A DNA stretch of 64,000 nucleotides. Origin: Mycolicibacter longobardus. Lineage in GTDB: Bacteria; Actinomycetota; Actinomycetes; Mycobacteriales; Mycobacteriaceae. Where the stretch lies: assembly GCF_002102265.1 (NCBI RefSeq), contig NZ_LQPG01000011.1:1-64000 (forward strand), read 5' to 3'. The position numbers and the translations under genes are program-made. This document shows, piece after piece, positions 53,650 to 62,574 of this stretch. Every line of letters begins with the position of its first letter. Within the stretch, counting starts at the first letter, position 1. The notes under the pieces were generated by a model. It had not been told where the DNA came from and searched no databases. It worked only from the letters and a program-made list of their open reading frames with translations.

Positions 53650-53693
53650 TATCACGGGGCTAACTTCGTGGCGTGAGACAGGAGGGGACAACC

Positions 53694-54443
53694 ATGAGCA
53701 ACTTGACCGGAAAATCCGCGGTGGTGGCCGCCGGGGCCAAGAACCTGGGCGGCTTGATCAGCACGACATTGGCGCGCAGCGGCGTGAACGTCGCGGTGCA
53801 CTACAACAGCGACAGCTCCGAGTCCGACGCCGACAAGACCGTGGCCGCCGTGCAGGCCGCCGGCGCCAAGGCGATCAGGGTCCAGGGTGACCTGACCGTT
53901 CCGGCCAACGTCACCGCGCTGTTCGACGCCGCGGTGGACGCTTTCGGCGGGGTGGACTTCGCGGTCAACACCGTCGGCAAGGTGCTGCGCAAGCCCATGC
54001 TGGAAACCACCGAGGCCGAATACGATTCGATGTTCGACATCAACGCCAAGTCCGCCTACTTCTTCCTGCAGCAGGCCGGCAAGCGCCTCAACGACAACGG
54101 CTCGGTGGTGACGATCGTGACCGCGCTGCTCGGCGCGTTCACCGACGGCTACTCCACCTACGCCGGCTCCAAGAGCGCGGTTGAACACTTCACCCGGGCC
54201 GCGGCCAAGGAGTTCGGGACCCGGGGAATCAACGTCAACAGCGTCGCGCCCGGGCCGATGGACACCCCGTTCTTCTACGGGCAGGAAACCCCGGAGCGTG
54301 TCGAGTTCCACAAGTCGCAGGGGATGGGCAATCGGCTGACCCTGATCGAGGACATCGCGCCGTTGGTGGAGTTCCTGCTCGACGGCGGGCATTGGATCAC
54401 CGGGCAGACGATCTTCGCCAACGGCGGTTACACCACTCGGTGA
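53694..54443 (+). CDS. short-chain dehydrogenase with atypical motifs
   Basis: The 249-aa SDR has the cofactor loop AGAKNLGG in place of TGxxxGxG, and NTVG where NNAG is usual. The active site YAGSK (Tyr-x3-Lys) is kept, but Thr/Ala residues (VTIVTALLG) occupy the usual Ser region. VNSVAPGPMDTPFF and TGQTIFANGGY are standard SDR endings. It resembles YhxC-type SDRs. GGAGGG precedes ATG 53694. Divergent LysR control is likely. Confidence 0.85.
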   Translation: MSNLTGKSAVVAAGAKNLGGLISTTLARSGVNVAVHYNSDSSESDADKTVAAVQAAGAKAIRVQGDLTVPANVTALFDAAVDAFGGVDFAVNTVGKVLRKPMLETTEAEYDSMFDINAKSAYFFLQQAGKRLNDNGSVVTIVTALLGAFTDGYSTYAGSKSAVEHFTRAAAKEFGTRGINVNSVAPGPMDTPFFYGQETPERVEFHKSQGMGNRLTLIEDIAPLVEFLLDGGHWITGQTIFANGGYTTR

Positions 54444-54449
54444 GCCCGG

Positions 54450-56984
54450 TCAGTCGCGGGCGAGTGCCGCTGCGGCCTCCCGTTGCAGATCGACGAAGGC
54501 TTCCTTGCTGACGTCGATGACGACGGCCTGGATGCTCCCGCCGGTGAAGGTGCCCGGGTTCCGGTATTGGCCCGAGACGTTGTCGCCGCTGTCGTATCCG
54601 ACGCACAGGCCGTCGCCGGCGAGGGTGAACTTGCCCACCTGGGCGCGCATGGGACCGGTGTCCACGGGCTTGTCATCAACGTAAAGCGTTGTGGTGCCGA
54701 TCGATTCTCCGTACTGACCGGCCTCCTTGCGGACGAACTCCATGCCGAGGGTGTGCTTGCCGGGCGTCAGTTGCCGCGAGACGAACTCCTGCTCGGGCTT
54801 GATGCCGAGGAAGTTGTAGACGTAATGCAGCTTGCCGTCCTTGATGAACAGGACATGCCCGCCGAACCGGGACCCGTGGGCGAAGAGCACCCCCTGGGCG
54901 TCGCGGGTGAGATCGACGTTCGCGACGATCTTGTACGACCGGCCGCGGATGTTGGCCGCCACACCCTCCGGGACGGGCGCCGTGTCCGGATAGTAGATGT
55001 AGCGATCGCGCGGTGGTTCGAACTGCGGCCGGGCGATGTTGATCATGTCGGTCGGTAGGCGATCATCCAGCGGCAGCACGAAGTTGTCCTTGGCCTCCTG
55101 ATGCCACGCGTCGATCAGCGCCTTGAGTTTGTCGGGATGCTTGTCGGCGACGTTCGTGGATTCGGAGCGGTCCTCGTCGACGTGGTAGAGCTCCCAGCGG
55201 TCCTGGTCGAAATGGCCCTGGCCGCTGATCGGTGCGTGCAACGCCGACGCCTTCCAGCCGTCCTCCCAGATTCCGCGAGTGCCCAGCATCGCGTAGTACT
55301 GCCGCTTCTTGGTGGTCGGCGCGTCCGCGGCATCGAAGCTGTAGCGCATCGACACCCCGTTGAGCGGGTACTGCTTCACGCCCCGGTACTCCTTGGGCAT
55401 CGGGATGCCGGCCGCGTCGAGGATGGTCGGCACGATGTCGGTGGCGTGGTGATACTGATGGCGCACTTGGCCTTTGGCCTTGATGCCGGCGGGCCAGTGG
55501 ATCACCATCGGGTCGCAGGTGCCTCCGGAGAACTGCGAGTAACGCTTGAACATCTGAAACGGGGTGGAGAACGCAGTGGCCCAGCCGGTCGGATAGTGGT
55601 TGTAGGTGTCGGGTGTCCCCAGCGTGTCGAGGTAGCGCATGTTCTCGGCCAGCTCGTCGGGGTAGCCGTTGAAGAACTTGTTCTCGTTGACCGAGCCGTT
55701 GGGGGAGCCTTCGCCCGAGGCGCCGTTGTCGGCGCAGTAGAAGATGAGCGTGTTGTCCAACTGGTCGGTGTTCTCCAGATAGTCGACGATCCGCCCCACC
55801 TGGGCGTCGGTGTATTCGGAGAACCCGGCGAAGACCTCGGCCATCCGGGAGAAGAGCCGTTTCTCGTCGGCGTTGAGGGAATCCCACGGCCGCACCGCAT
55901 CAGCCGGCAACGCGACGTCATCGGGAAGGGGATTCAGCGGCGTCAGCTGGGTGCCTTTGGGCATGATGCCCTTGTCGATCATCCGGGCCAGCACCCACTC
56001 TCGGTACGCTTCGTAGCCGTCGTCGAACTTGCCGCGGTATTTCTCGGCGTATTCGTGCGGGCTGTGGTGCGGGGCGTGATTGGCGCCCGGGCAGAACCAC
56101 ATGTACCAGGGCTTGGAGGGATTGCTGGACCGCTGATCGCGCAGCATCCGGATCGCATTGTCGGCGAGGTCCTTCGACAGGTGGTAGCCGTCTTCCGGGC
56201 TGTAGGGCTGTTCGATGAACCTGTTGTCCTCCACCAGATCCGGGTACCACTGGTTGGTTTCACCGCCGAGGAACCCGTAGAACCGGTCGAAGCCCTTCTG
56301 CAGCGGCCACTCCGATTTGCTGCCCCCGCTGGACACATCCTCCTCGGGCACATTGTGGTTCTTGCCCACCCAGAACGTGCTGTAGCCGTTGTCCTGGAGC
56401 ACCTGCCCGACCGTCGCGCATTGCGCAGGCAGGCGGGCAGCAGCACCGGGGAATCCGTCGGATCCCTCGGTGATCGAGGCGAAGCGGTTCACGTGGTGGT
56501 TGCGGCCGGTCAAAATGCAGGACCGGGTCGGTGAACACAACGCCGTGGTGTGCCACTGCGAGTACGTCAGCCCGTTGTCGGCAAGGCGCTGCATGACCGG
56601 CATCTCGATCGCCCCGCCGTACGGCGACCACGCCGCCATCCCGGTGTCGTCGTAAAGCACCACCAGCACGTTGGGGGCGTCCTTGGGCGCATGTTTGAGC
56701 TCGAACGGACCCCAGTCGGGTTCCGAATCGCGCACGTCGAGTTCGATCTTGCCGTCGAAGCCGTCGTTGATTCCGGTCCCATAACCCGGGGGGCCGGCGG
56801 TGCCGGTACTGCCGTCTTTGACCTCGCCCTGGCAGGCGGCCAGCGCGGAAACGCCGGCGCCGCCCACTCCCAGGGCCGCTAGGCCGCCCAGTACCTGCCG
56901 CCGCCGCAGCATCGCGCGGGGCTGGCCGCTCTCGGCTTCGGACTCGCCAGGTGCGTCTTGCGGTGCCTCGTCGAATGACTCCAT
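54450..56984 (-). CDS. Tat-exported lipoprotein arylsulfatase
   Basis: The 844-aa sulfatase has the formylglycine motif C-S-P-T-R (ALCSPTRSCILTGRN), metal sites at YDDTG and CADNGASGEGS, and a long C-terminal beta domain. The N-terminus has a twin-arginine signal (LRRRQVLGGLAALGV) ending in a lipobox-like SALAAC, so the protein is probably folded inside, exported by Tat and lipid-anchored. It resembles the mycobacterial AtsA/AtsB/AtsD group. ATG 56984 leaves about 28 residues before the twin arginine; a longer frame to 57197 overlaps accD6 and its hairpin. Confidence 0.9.
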   Translation of the reverse strand: MESFDEAPQDAPGESEAESGQPRAMLRRRQVLGGLAALGVGGAGVSALAACQGEVKDGSTGTAGPPGYGTGINDGFDGKIELDVRDSEPDWGPFELKHAPKDAPNVLVVLYDDTGMAAWSPYGGAIEMPVMQRLADNGLTYSQWHTTALCSPTRSCILTGRNHHVNRFASITEGSDGFPGAAARLPAQCATVGQVLQDNGYSTFWVGKNHNVPEEDVSSGGSKSEWPLQKGFDRFYGFLGGETNQWYPDLVEDNRFIEQPYSPEDGYHLSKDLADNAIRMLRDQRSSNPSKPWYMWFCPGANHAPHHSPHEYAEKYRGKFDDGYEAYREWVLARMIDKGIMPKGTQLTPLNPLPDDVALPADAVRPWDSLNADEKRLFSRMAEVFAGFSEYTDAQVGRIVDYLENTDQLDNTLIFYCADNGASGEGSPNGSVNENKFFNGYPDELAENMRYLDTLGTPDTYNHYPTGWATAFSTPFQMFKRYSQFSGGTCDPMVIHWPAGIKAKGQVRHQYHHATDIVPTILDAAGIPMPKEYRGVKQYPLNGVSMRYSFDAADAPTTKKRQYYAMLGTRGIWEDGWKASALHAPISGQGHFDQDRWELYHVDEDRSESTNVADKHPDKLKALIDAWHQEAKDNFVLPLDDRLPTDMINIARPQFEPPRDRYIYYPDTAPVPEGVAANIRGRSYKIVANVDLTRDAQGVLFAHGSRFGGHVLFIKDGKLHYVYNFLGIKPEQEFVSRQLTPGKHTLGMEFVRKEAGQYGESIGTTTLYVDDKPVDTGPMRAQVGKFTLAGDGLCVGYDSGDNVSGQYRNPGTFTGGSIQAVVIDVSKEAFVDLQREAAAALARD

Positions 56985-57010
56985 GGAATTGGAGTATTCG
57001 CCGTTGCCGC

Positions 57011-57072
57011 CGCGAGCGTGCGCAGATGTACGTGATTTGCGGCGTGTCGGCGCACAGACACGCACGCTCGCG
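57011..57072 (-). terminator. long-loop hairpin after accD6
   Basis: Twelve-bp perfect arms CGCGAGCGTGCG (57011-57022) and its complement (57061-57072) enclose 38 bases. It begins 18 bases past the accD6 stop and would close the FAS-II operon. It shares the CGCGAGC opening with the hairpin at 47308. Confidence 0.6.
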
Positions 57073-57090
57073 TGGGAAAAAAGGGGCGGG

Positions 57091-58512
57091 CTACAGCGGG
57101 ATGTTCTTGTGGCGGCCGCGGCGGGCGGGCGCCTCGGCCAGGGCCTGGGTGATCTTGCCGCGAGTGTGCGACGGATCGATCTTTTCGTCGACGACACCGA
57201 TGTCGATGGCGCTGTCCACCCCGCCGGCGATCCGCTCGTGCTCGGCCGCCAACTCCTCGTGCAGCGCGTCGCGCTCGTGATCCGGGGCGGCGGCCAGCTT
57301 CTTCTTGTGCAGGATGCCGACCGCGGCCTTGGCGCCCATCACCGCGACCTCGGCGTCCGGCCAGGCGAACACCTTGGTGGCGCCCAGCGAGCGGGAGTTC
57401 ATCGCGATGTAGGCCCCGCCGTAGGTCTTGCGGGTGACCAGCGTGACCCGGGGCACGGTGGCCTCACCGAAGGCGTGCAGCAGCTTGGCGCCGCGGCGCA
57501 CCACGCCGCCCCATTCCTGGCCGACGCCCGGCAGGTAGCCCGGCACGTCGACGATCACGATCAGCGGAATCCCGAACGCGTCGCACAGCCGCACGAAACG
57601 TGCCGCCTTCTCGGCGCTCTCGGAGTTCAGGCAGCCGCCCAGCCGCAACGGGTTGTTGGCCAGCACCCCGACGGTGCGACCCGACAACCGGCCCAACCCG
57701 ACCACCATCGACGGTGCCCACTTGGCCTGGAACTCATCGAACGGCGCGTCCGCATCGAGCAGCCCGTGCACCAGCGGGTGCACGTCGTAGGCCCGCCGGG
57801 CCGACTCCGGCAGCAGGGCGTGCAGGTCGATCTCGCCCGCCTCGGCCTTGTTGCGGTCGAAATGGCCCTGCTGGCAGAACAAACCGACCAGCCGACGGCC
57901 CCGCTCGTAGGCGTCCAGCTCGTCGTCGGCGACGATGTGGCACACGCCGGACTTCTTGTGGTGGGTGTCGGGGCCGCCGAGCGCGGCCATGTCGACGTCC
58001 TCACCGGTGACGCTGCGCACCACGTCGGGACCGGTGACGAACACCCGGCCCTCCGGCGCCATCACGATGACGTCGGTCAGCGCCGGGCCGTAGGCGGCGC
58101 CGCCGGCGGCGAAACCGACCACCACCGAGATCTGCGGGACGTAACCGGAGGCCCGGATCATGGCCTCGAAGACCCGCCCCACCGCGTGCAGGGCCCGCAC
58201 ACCTTCGGCCAGCCGGGCGCCGCCGGAGTGCCACAGGCCCACGATCGGGCTCTGCTCGGCGATCGCGGTGTCGTAGGCGTTGACGATGTGATCGCAGCCC
58301 TCGATACCCATCGCACCGCCCATCACGGTGCCGTCGGTGCAGAACGCGATGGTGCGCACTCCGTTGACGTTGCCGCCGGCGGCCAACACCCCGGAGCGGT
58401 CACGCTCGTGGAGCAGCTCGACGGTGCCGTCGTCGAAGAACGTCGACAGACGCAGCAGGGGATCGCGCGGGTCGAGTGATTCGCCCACCGTCTCGGGAGC
58501 CATGGTCGTCAT
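57091..58512 (-). CDS. accD6: acetyl/propionyl-CoA carboxylase beta subunit AccD6
   Basis: The 473-aa carboxyltransferase has the same length as M. tuberculosis AccD6. It makes malonyl-CoA for fatty and mycolic acid elongation together with AccA3. Seen are the N-terminal crotonase half (HSGGARLAEGV, FAAGGAAYGPAL) and the C-terminal half (GRTVGVLANNP, DVPGYLPGVGQEW, TRKTYGGAYIAM). It is the last gene of the FAS-II operon, 48 bp after kasB, and ends before a hairpin. Confidence 0.97.
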   Translation of the reverse strand: MTTMAPETVGESLDPRDPLLRLSTFFDDGTVELLHERDRSGVLAAGGNVNGVRTIAFCTDGTVMGGAMGIEGCDHIVNAYDTAIAEQSPIVGLWHSGGARLAEGVRALHAVGRVFEAMIRASGYVPQISVVVGFAAGGAAYGPALTDVIVMAPEGRVFVTGPDVVRSVTGEDVDMAALGGPDTHHKKSGVCHIVADDELDAYERGRRLVGLFCQQGHFDRNKAEAGEIDLHALLPESARRAYDVHPLVHGLLDADAPFDEFQAKWAPSMVVGLGRLSGRTVGVLANNPLRLGGCLNSESAEKAARFVRLCDAFGIPLIVIVDVPGYLPGVGQEWGGVVRRGAKLLHAFGEATVPRVTLVTRKTYGGAYIAMNSRSLGATKVFAWPDAEVAVMGAKAAVGILHKKKLAAAPDHERDALHEELAAEHERIAGGVDSAIDIGVVDEKIDPSHTRGKITQALAEAPARRGRHKNIPL

Positions 58513-58560
58513 CGCGCCTCTCCTTGGTTGATTGTGATCGCGGATCTCGTTGCGGGGCCG

Positions 58561-59829
58561 TCAGTACCGACCGAAGACGAGCGCGACGTTGTGCCCGCCG
58601 AATCCGAACGAGTTGTTGATCGCGTATTCGTAGTTGCCCGGGCGTGGTTCACCGGCCACCACATCCAGGTCGATCTCGGGGTCGAGATTCTCCAGGTTGA
58701 GCGTCGGCGGGACCACCTGGTCACGTAGTGCCTGCACGGTGAGGATGGCCTCGACCGCCCCGACCGCCCCGACCGAGTGCCCCAAGGCCGCCTTGGGTGC
58801 GTACACCGCGGCGTTGCCGCCATGCGGTCCCAGGGCGAGGTTGATGGCGTGGCCCTCGGCCACGTCACCCACCGAGGTCCCGGTGGCGTGTGCGTTGACG
58901 TGGCTGATGTCGCCGGGCGTCAGGCCGGCGAGCTGGATCGCCCGCGACATCGCCCGCCCGGCGCTCTGGCCGTCGGGGTCCGGCGCGACGATGTGGTAGC
59001 CGTCGGAGGTGATCGAGGCGCCCATGATGCGCGCGAGGATGTTGGCCCCGCGTGCCTTGGCGTGCTCCTCGGTCTCGATCACCATCAGCGCCGCTCCCTC
59101 ACCGAAGACGAACCCGTTGCGGTCACGGTCGAACGGTCGGCACGCGCCCTCCGGGTTGTCGTTGGTGTTGGACAGCACGATCCGCATCTGGGCGAAGCCG
59201 GCGATCGGCACCGCTTCGATACGGGTTTCCACCCCGCCGCAGATGGCGATGTCGGCTTCGCCCAGCACGATCTGCTGCCAGGCGTGGGCGATGCCCTCGG
59301 AGCCGGACGCACACGCCGAAATCGGGGTGATCACCCCGGCTTTGGCCTGGCGGTCCAGACCGACGGCCGCGGCGGCCCCGTTGGGCATGTACTTCTGCAC
59401 GACCAACGGCGAGACCGCCTTGAGGCCGCGTTCGCGCATACCGTCGTAGGCCCAGATGAGCTCTTCGCTGGAACCCATCCCGGTGCCGATCGAGACCAGC
59501 AGCCGGCGGGTGTCCACCTCGGGTTCGCCAACCTGTGCCCAGACCCGGCGGCCGAGCACGGTCGACAGCTTCTGCAGGTAGGACAGTCTCCGCAACTCGG
59601 TCCGATTCAGCCCCTCGTCGAAGCACTCCGGTGTCTCCACCAAATGCCCGCCGATGCGAACCGGCAGGTCATACTCCTCGATGAACGAATCGGTGAGCGT
59701 GCGGATGCCGCTCTGGCCGTCCAGCAGCCGTTTCCACGTCTCTTCCTCGTTGGCCGCCAACGCCGTCGTCATCGTGATGCCGGTGACGACGACGTTGGGG
59801 AGGCCGTTCCCCGTTGCCAGCGTTGACAT
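58561..59829 (-). CDS. kasB: beta-ketoacyl-ACP synthase KasB
   Basis: The 422-aa condensing enzyme of FAS-II completes meromycolate elongation. The Cys nucleophile is in SACASGSEG, the His residues in NAHATGTS and [10 protein letters not shown], with Lys in KAALGHS. It is about two-thirds identical by eye to the adjacent KasA. ATG 59829 leaves a 34-bp gap to kasA; a longer open frame upstream has no support. Confidence 0.96.
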   Translation of the reverse strand: MSTLATGNGLPNVVVTGITMTTALAANEEETWKRLLDGQSGIRTLTDSFIEEYDLPVRIGGHLVETPECFDEGLNRTELRRLSYLQKLSTVLGRRVWAQVGEPEVDTRRLLVSIGTGMGSSEELIWAYDGMRERGLKAVSPLVVQKYMPNGAAAAVGLDRQAKAGVITPISACASGSEGIAHAWQQIVLGEADIAICGGVETRIEAVPIAGFAQMRIVLSNTNDNPEGACRPFDRDRNGFVFGEGAALMVIETEEHAKARGANILARIMGASITSDGYHIVAPDPDGQSAGRAMSRAIQLAGLTPGDISHVNAHATGTSVGDVAEGHAINLALGPHGGNAAVYAPKAALGHSVGAVGAVEAILTVQALRDQVVPPTLNLENLDPEIDLDVVAGEPRPGNYEYAINNSFGFGGHNVALVFGRY

Positions 59830-59863
59830 GGCTGTTGCGAACTTCCCTCCCGTGATACTGGTG

Positions 59864-61117
59864 TCAGTACCGCCCGAAGGCGAGCGCGACGTTGTGCCCA
59901 CCGAATCCGAATGAGTTGTTGATGGCGTACTTGTAGTCGCCGTAACGGGGCTCGCCTGCGACGATGTCGAGGTCGATCTCGGGGTCCGGCGTCTCGTAGT
60001 TCAGCGTCGGCGGGATGACCCCGTCACGCAGCGAGAGCACCGTCAGCACCGACTCCAGCGCCCCGACCGCCCCGATGGAGTGGCCCAGCGCCGACTTGGG
60101 CGCATACACCGCGGCGTGCTGGCAACCGGCTTCCCGGATCGCGTTCGCCTCGGCGGTGTCACCGATCGGAGTGGCAGTGCCGTGGGCGTTGATGTGGTCG
60201 ACGTCCTTGGCGGACAGGCCCGCCAACTCCAGCGACCGCGTCATCGCCCGGCCGGCCCGCTTGCCATCGGGGCCGGGAGCCACCATGTGGTAGGCGTCGG
60301 AGGTGATTCCGGCACCCATCAGCCGGGCCAGCGGCTTGGCGCCGCGCGCCTTGGCGTGCTCCTCGGTCTCGATGATCATCATCGCGCCGGCCTCACCGAA
60401 CACGAACCCGTCCCGGTCCTTGTCGAACGGCCGCGAGGCACCCTCGGGGTCGTCGTTGCGGGTCGACATCGCGCGCATCATCGAGAACGTCGCGATCGGC
60501 AGCGCCTCGATGCCGCCTTCGACACCACCACACACGACCATGTCGGCGTCACCCATGACGATCTGCCGCCAGGCGTGTGCGATCGCCTCCGAGCCCGACG
60601 AACAGGCCGACACCGGGGTGATGACCCCGGCACGGGCGCCGACCTGCAGGCCGACCACCGCGGCGGCGCCGTTGGGCATGATCATCTGAACGGCCAGCGG
60701 CGACACCTTGCGGGGGCCGCCCTCGTTCATCAGGTCATAGGTCTCGACGATCTTCTCGCCGCCGCCCAGGCCGGTGCCGATGACCACGGCGAGCCGGTCC
60801 TGGTCGACCTCGGGAGAACCGGCGTTCTCCCAGAGCCGGCCGCTGAGCAGCTTGGCCATCCGCTGGACATAGGACATGCGGCGCATGTCCAGTCGGCCCA
60901 TGTGGTCGTCGACCGGGTCCTTGAGATGCCCGCCGATCTTGACCGGCAGGTCCCACTTGGTGACGAACTCGTCTTCGAGGACGTGGATTCCGCTTTCGCC
61001 GGCCAGCAGGCCCTTCCACGTGCTCTCGATGTCCGCACCGATCGAAGTCGTGGCCTCAACGGCGGTCACCACCACACTGGGGTAACCGCCGTTGGCCGTC
61101 GAAAGTGAGGAGGACAC
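59864..61117 (-). CDS. kasA: beta-ketoacyl-ACP synthase KasA
   Basis: The 417-aa essential condensing enzyme has the same length as M. tuberculosis KasA. The triad Cys171 (SACSSGSEA), His311 (NAHGTATP) and His345 ([10 protein letters not shown]) with Lys340 is intact. It elongates acyl-AcpM with malonyl units. GTG 61117 lies two bases after the acpM stop, so translation is probably coupled. Confidence 0.97.
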   Translation of the reverse strand: MSSSLSTANGGYPSVVVTAVEATTSIGADIESTWKGLLAGESGIHVLEDEFVTKWDLPVKIGGHLKDPVDDHMGRLDMRRMSYVQRMAKLLSGRLWENAGSPEVDQDRLAVVIGTGLGGGEKIVETYDLMNEGGPRKVSPLAVQMIMPNGAAAVVGLQVGARAGVITPVSACSSGSEAIAHAWRQIVMGDADMVVCGGVEGGIEALPIATFSMMRAMSTRNDDPEGASRPFDKDRDGFVFGEAGAMMIIETEEHAKARGAKPLARLMGAGITSDAYHMVAPGPDGKRAGRAMTRSLELAGLSAKDVDHINAHGTATPIGDTAEANAIREAGCQHAAVYAPKSALGHSIGAVGALESVLTVLSLRDGVIPPTLNYETPDPEIDLDIVAGEPRYGDYKYAINNSFGFGGHNVALAFGRY

Positions 61118-61119
61118 GA

Positions 61120-61419
61120 TCAGCTCTCAGAACCGAACTTCTCGCGCAGCGCGGCGGCGGCCTCGGGGTTCTCGGCCTCGAGCTTCTGGATGTAGCCCAC
61201 CACGTCACCGACGGTGCGCAGACCGGCGAGGTCTTCGTCGGGGATCTTCACGCCGTACTTGTCCTCGGTCTGCACGGCGATCTCCACCATCGACAGCGAG
61301 TCGATGTCAAGGTCGTCGACGAACGACTTCTCGACGGTGACCTCCGACGGCTCGATACCGGTCACCTCTTCGATGATCTCGGCGAGACCGGCGATGATTT
61401 CTTCCTGACTGGCAGGCAC
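61120..61419 (-). CDS. acpM: meromycolate-extension acyl carrier protein
   Basis: This 99-aa acyl carrier protein has its phosphopantetheine Ser41 in DIDSLSMVE and the extended acidic C-terminus (about 20 residues after the core) specific to mycobacterial AcpM. It carries growing meromycolate chains in FAS-II. It lies 90 bp after fabD and directly before kasA. Confidence 0.97.
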   Translation of the reverse strand: MPASQEEIIAGLAEIIEEVTGIEPSEVTVEKSFVDDLDIDSLSMVEIAVQTEDKYGVKIPDEDLAGLRTVGDVVGYIQKLEAENPEAAAALREKFGSES

Positions 61420-61509
61420 TGTGTTTCCCTTCGGTTGGATCCCGTACGGGGTGTACGGGCTGATTACTGCGTATCTGGTTGTGCAGGTTGGAAGCGGGCT
61501 CGAAAAGGA

Positions 61510-62430
61510 TTAGAACTCGGGGAGCCCGTCCAGATCTGCGGGGGATTTGACGGCGTGCGTCGGGGTCCCCCGAAGTTCGCGTTTGGCGATGCCGGCCAGT
61601 GTTCCCGCGGGCGGGAACTCCACTATCGCGGTGACCTCGCGGGCGCGCAGCGTCTCGGTGCACAGGTCCCAGCGCACCGGCCGGGTCAGCTGCGCGACCA
61701 AGTGCTCGATGGCTTCGGCCGCCGATGCCACCGGCTGCCCGTCGCGGTTGGACAACAGGATAGTGGTGGGCTCAGAGGTAGCGACCTGCTCCGCGGCGGC
61801 CGAGTAGGCCTCCAGCGCGGGGGCCATGTACTGGGTGTGGAACGCCCCGGCGGTGGCCAGCTTGCGGACCCGGGCCTTGGCGGGCGGGTCTTCGGCGAGC
61901 TTGTCCAGCGCGGGCAGCGGGCCTGCCGCGACGATCTGGCCGACGGCGTTGCGGTTGGCCGGGGTCAGGTCCAGCTGCTCGAGGCGGGTCAGCACCTCGG
62001 CCTCGTCGCCGCCCAGCACCGCGGCCATACCGGTCGGCTCGAGCGCGCACGCCTTGGCCATCTCCCGGCCACGGGTGGCGGCCAGCATGACGGCGTCGTC
62101 GGGGGAGATGACGCCGGCGATGGCGTAGGCGGCGATCTCGCCGACGGAGTGGCCGGCCACGATGACCTCACTGCCCAGCGAGCCGTTCTTGCGTCTGAGC
62201 AGCTCGGCGTGGGCCAGCAGGGTCGCCGCCACCACCAGCGGCTGGGTGACCGCGGTGTCGGTGATCTCCTCGGCGGTCGCGGTGGTGCCCAGCGCGACCA
62301 GGTCCAGCTCGCTGATCTCCGACCAGGAGGCCAACTGCGCGCGCGCGGCATCCGAGCCGGGCGACTCCAGCCACGGCGAGAGCATGCCGGGGGTCTGCGA
62401 TCCCTGTCCGGGCGCGAGCAACGCAATCAC
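61510..62430 (-). CDS. fabD: malonyl-CoA:ACP transacylase
   Basis: The 306-aa acyltransferase loads malonate onto AcpM. Features are LAPGQGSQ near the start, nucleophile Ser95 in AGHSVGEIAA and catalytic His in AGAFHTQYM. GTG 62430 is the first gene start of the FAS-II operon after the MabR-bound promoter region. Length is close to M. tuberculosis FabD. Confidence 0.96.
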   Translation of the reverse strand: MIALLAPGQGSQTPGMLSPWLESPGSDAARAQLASWSEISELDLVALGTTATAEEITDTAVTQPLVVAATLLAHAELLRRKNGSLGSEVIVAGHSVGEIAAYAIAGVISPDDAVMLAATRGREMAKACALEPTGMAAVLGGDEAEVLTRLEQLDLTPANRNAVGQIVAAGPLPALDKLAEDPPAKARVRKLATAGAFHTQYMAPALEAYSAAAEQVATSEPTTILLSNRDGQPVASAAEAIEHLVAQLTRPVRWDLCTETLRAREVTAIVEFPPAGTLAGIAKRELRGTPTHAVKSPADLDGLPEF

Positions 62431-62574
62431 GTCTTTAAGAGAACATTGTGAAGCCCGATTTGCAGGATGTCCTAGATTATGAACATTGTCTTATGTTTTT
62501 GTGGAGACCCTACAAACCTGCCGTTCGATGCGACGGTTTCGATACCGAACTGCGACAACTGTCGGCCGTTGGGT
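62431..62574 (-). promoter_or_regulatory. FAS-II operon promoter region
   Basis: This 144-bp gap between mabR and fabD is distinctly AT-richer than its surroundings. It holds the candidate MabR operator and a minus-strand CATAAT (62481-62476) as a possible -10. The direct repeat GAACATTGT occurs at 62441-62449 and 62481-62489, 40 bp apart. Confidence 0.6.
62496..62518. promoter_or_regulatory. candidate MabR operator
   Basis: TTTTTGT (62496-62502) and ACAAACC (62512-62518) form an inverted repeat with TTTGT-N9-ACAAA geometry. This is the kind of site I recall for MabR at the fasII promoter. It sits next to the proposed -10, covering the -35 region. Confidence 0.6.

Noticed and set aside
56985..57197. 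N-terminal extension of the sulfatase
   Set aside because: It would run back through the hairpin and the accD6 3' end, and the twin-arginine signal sits correctly from ATG 56984.
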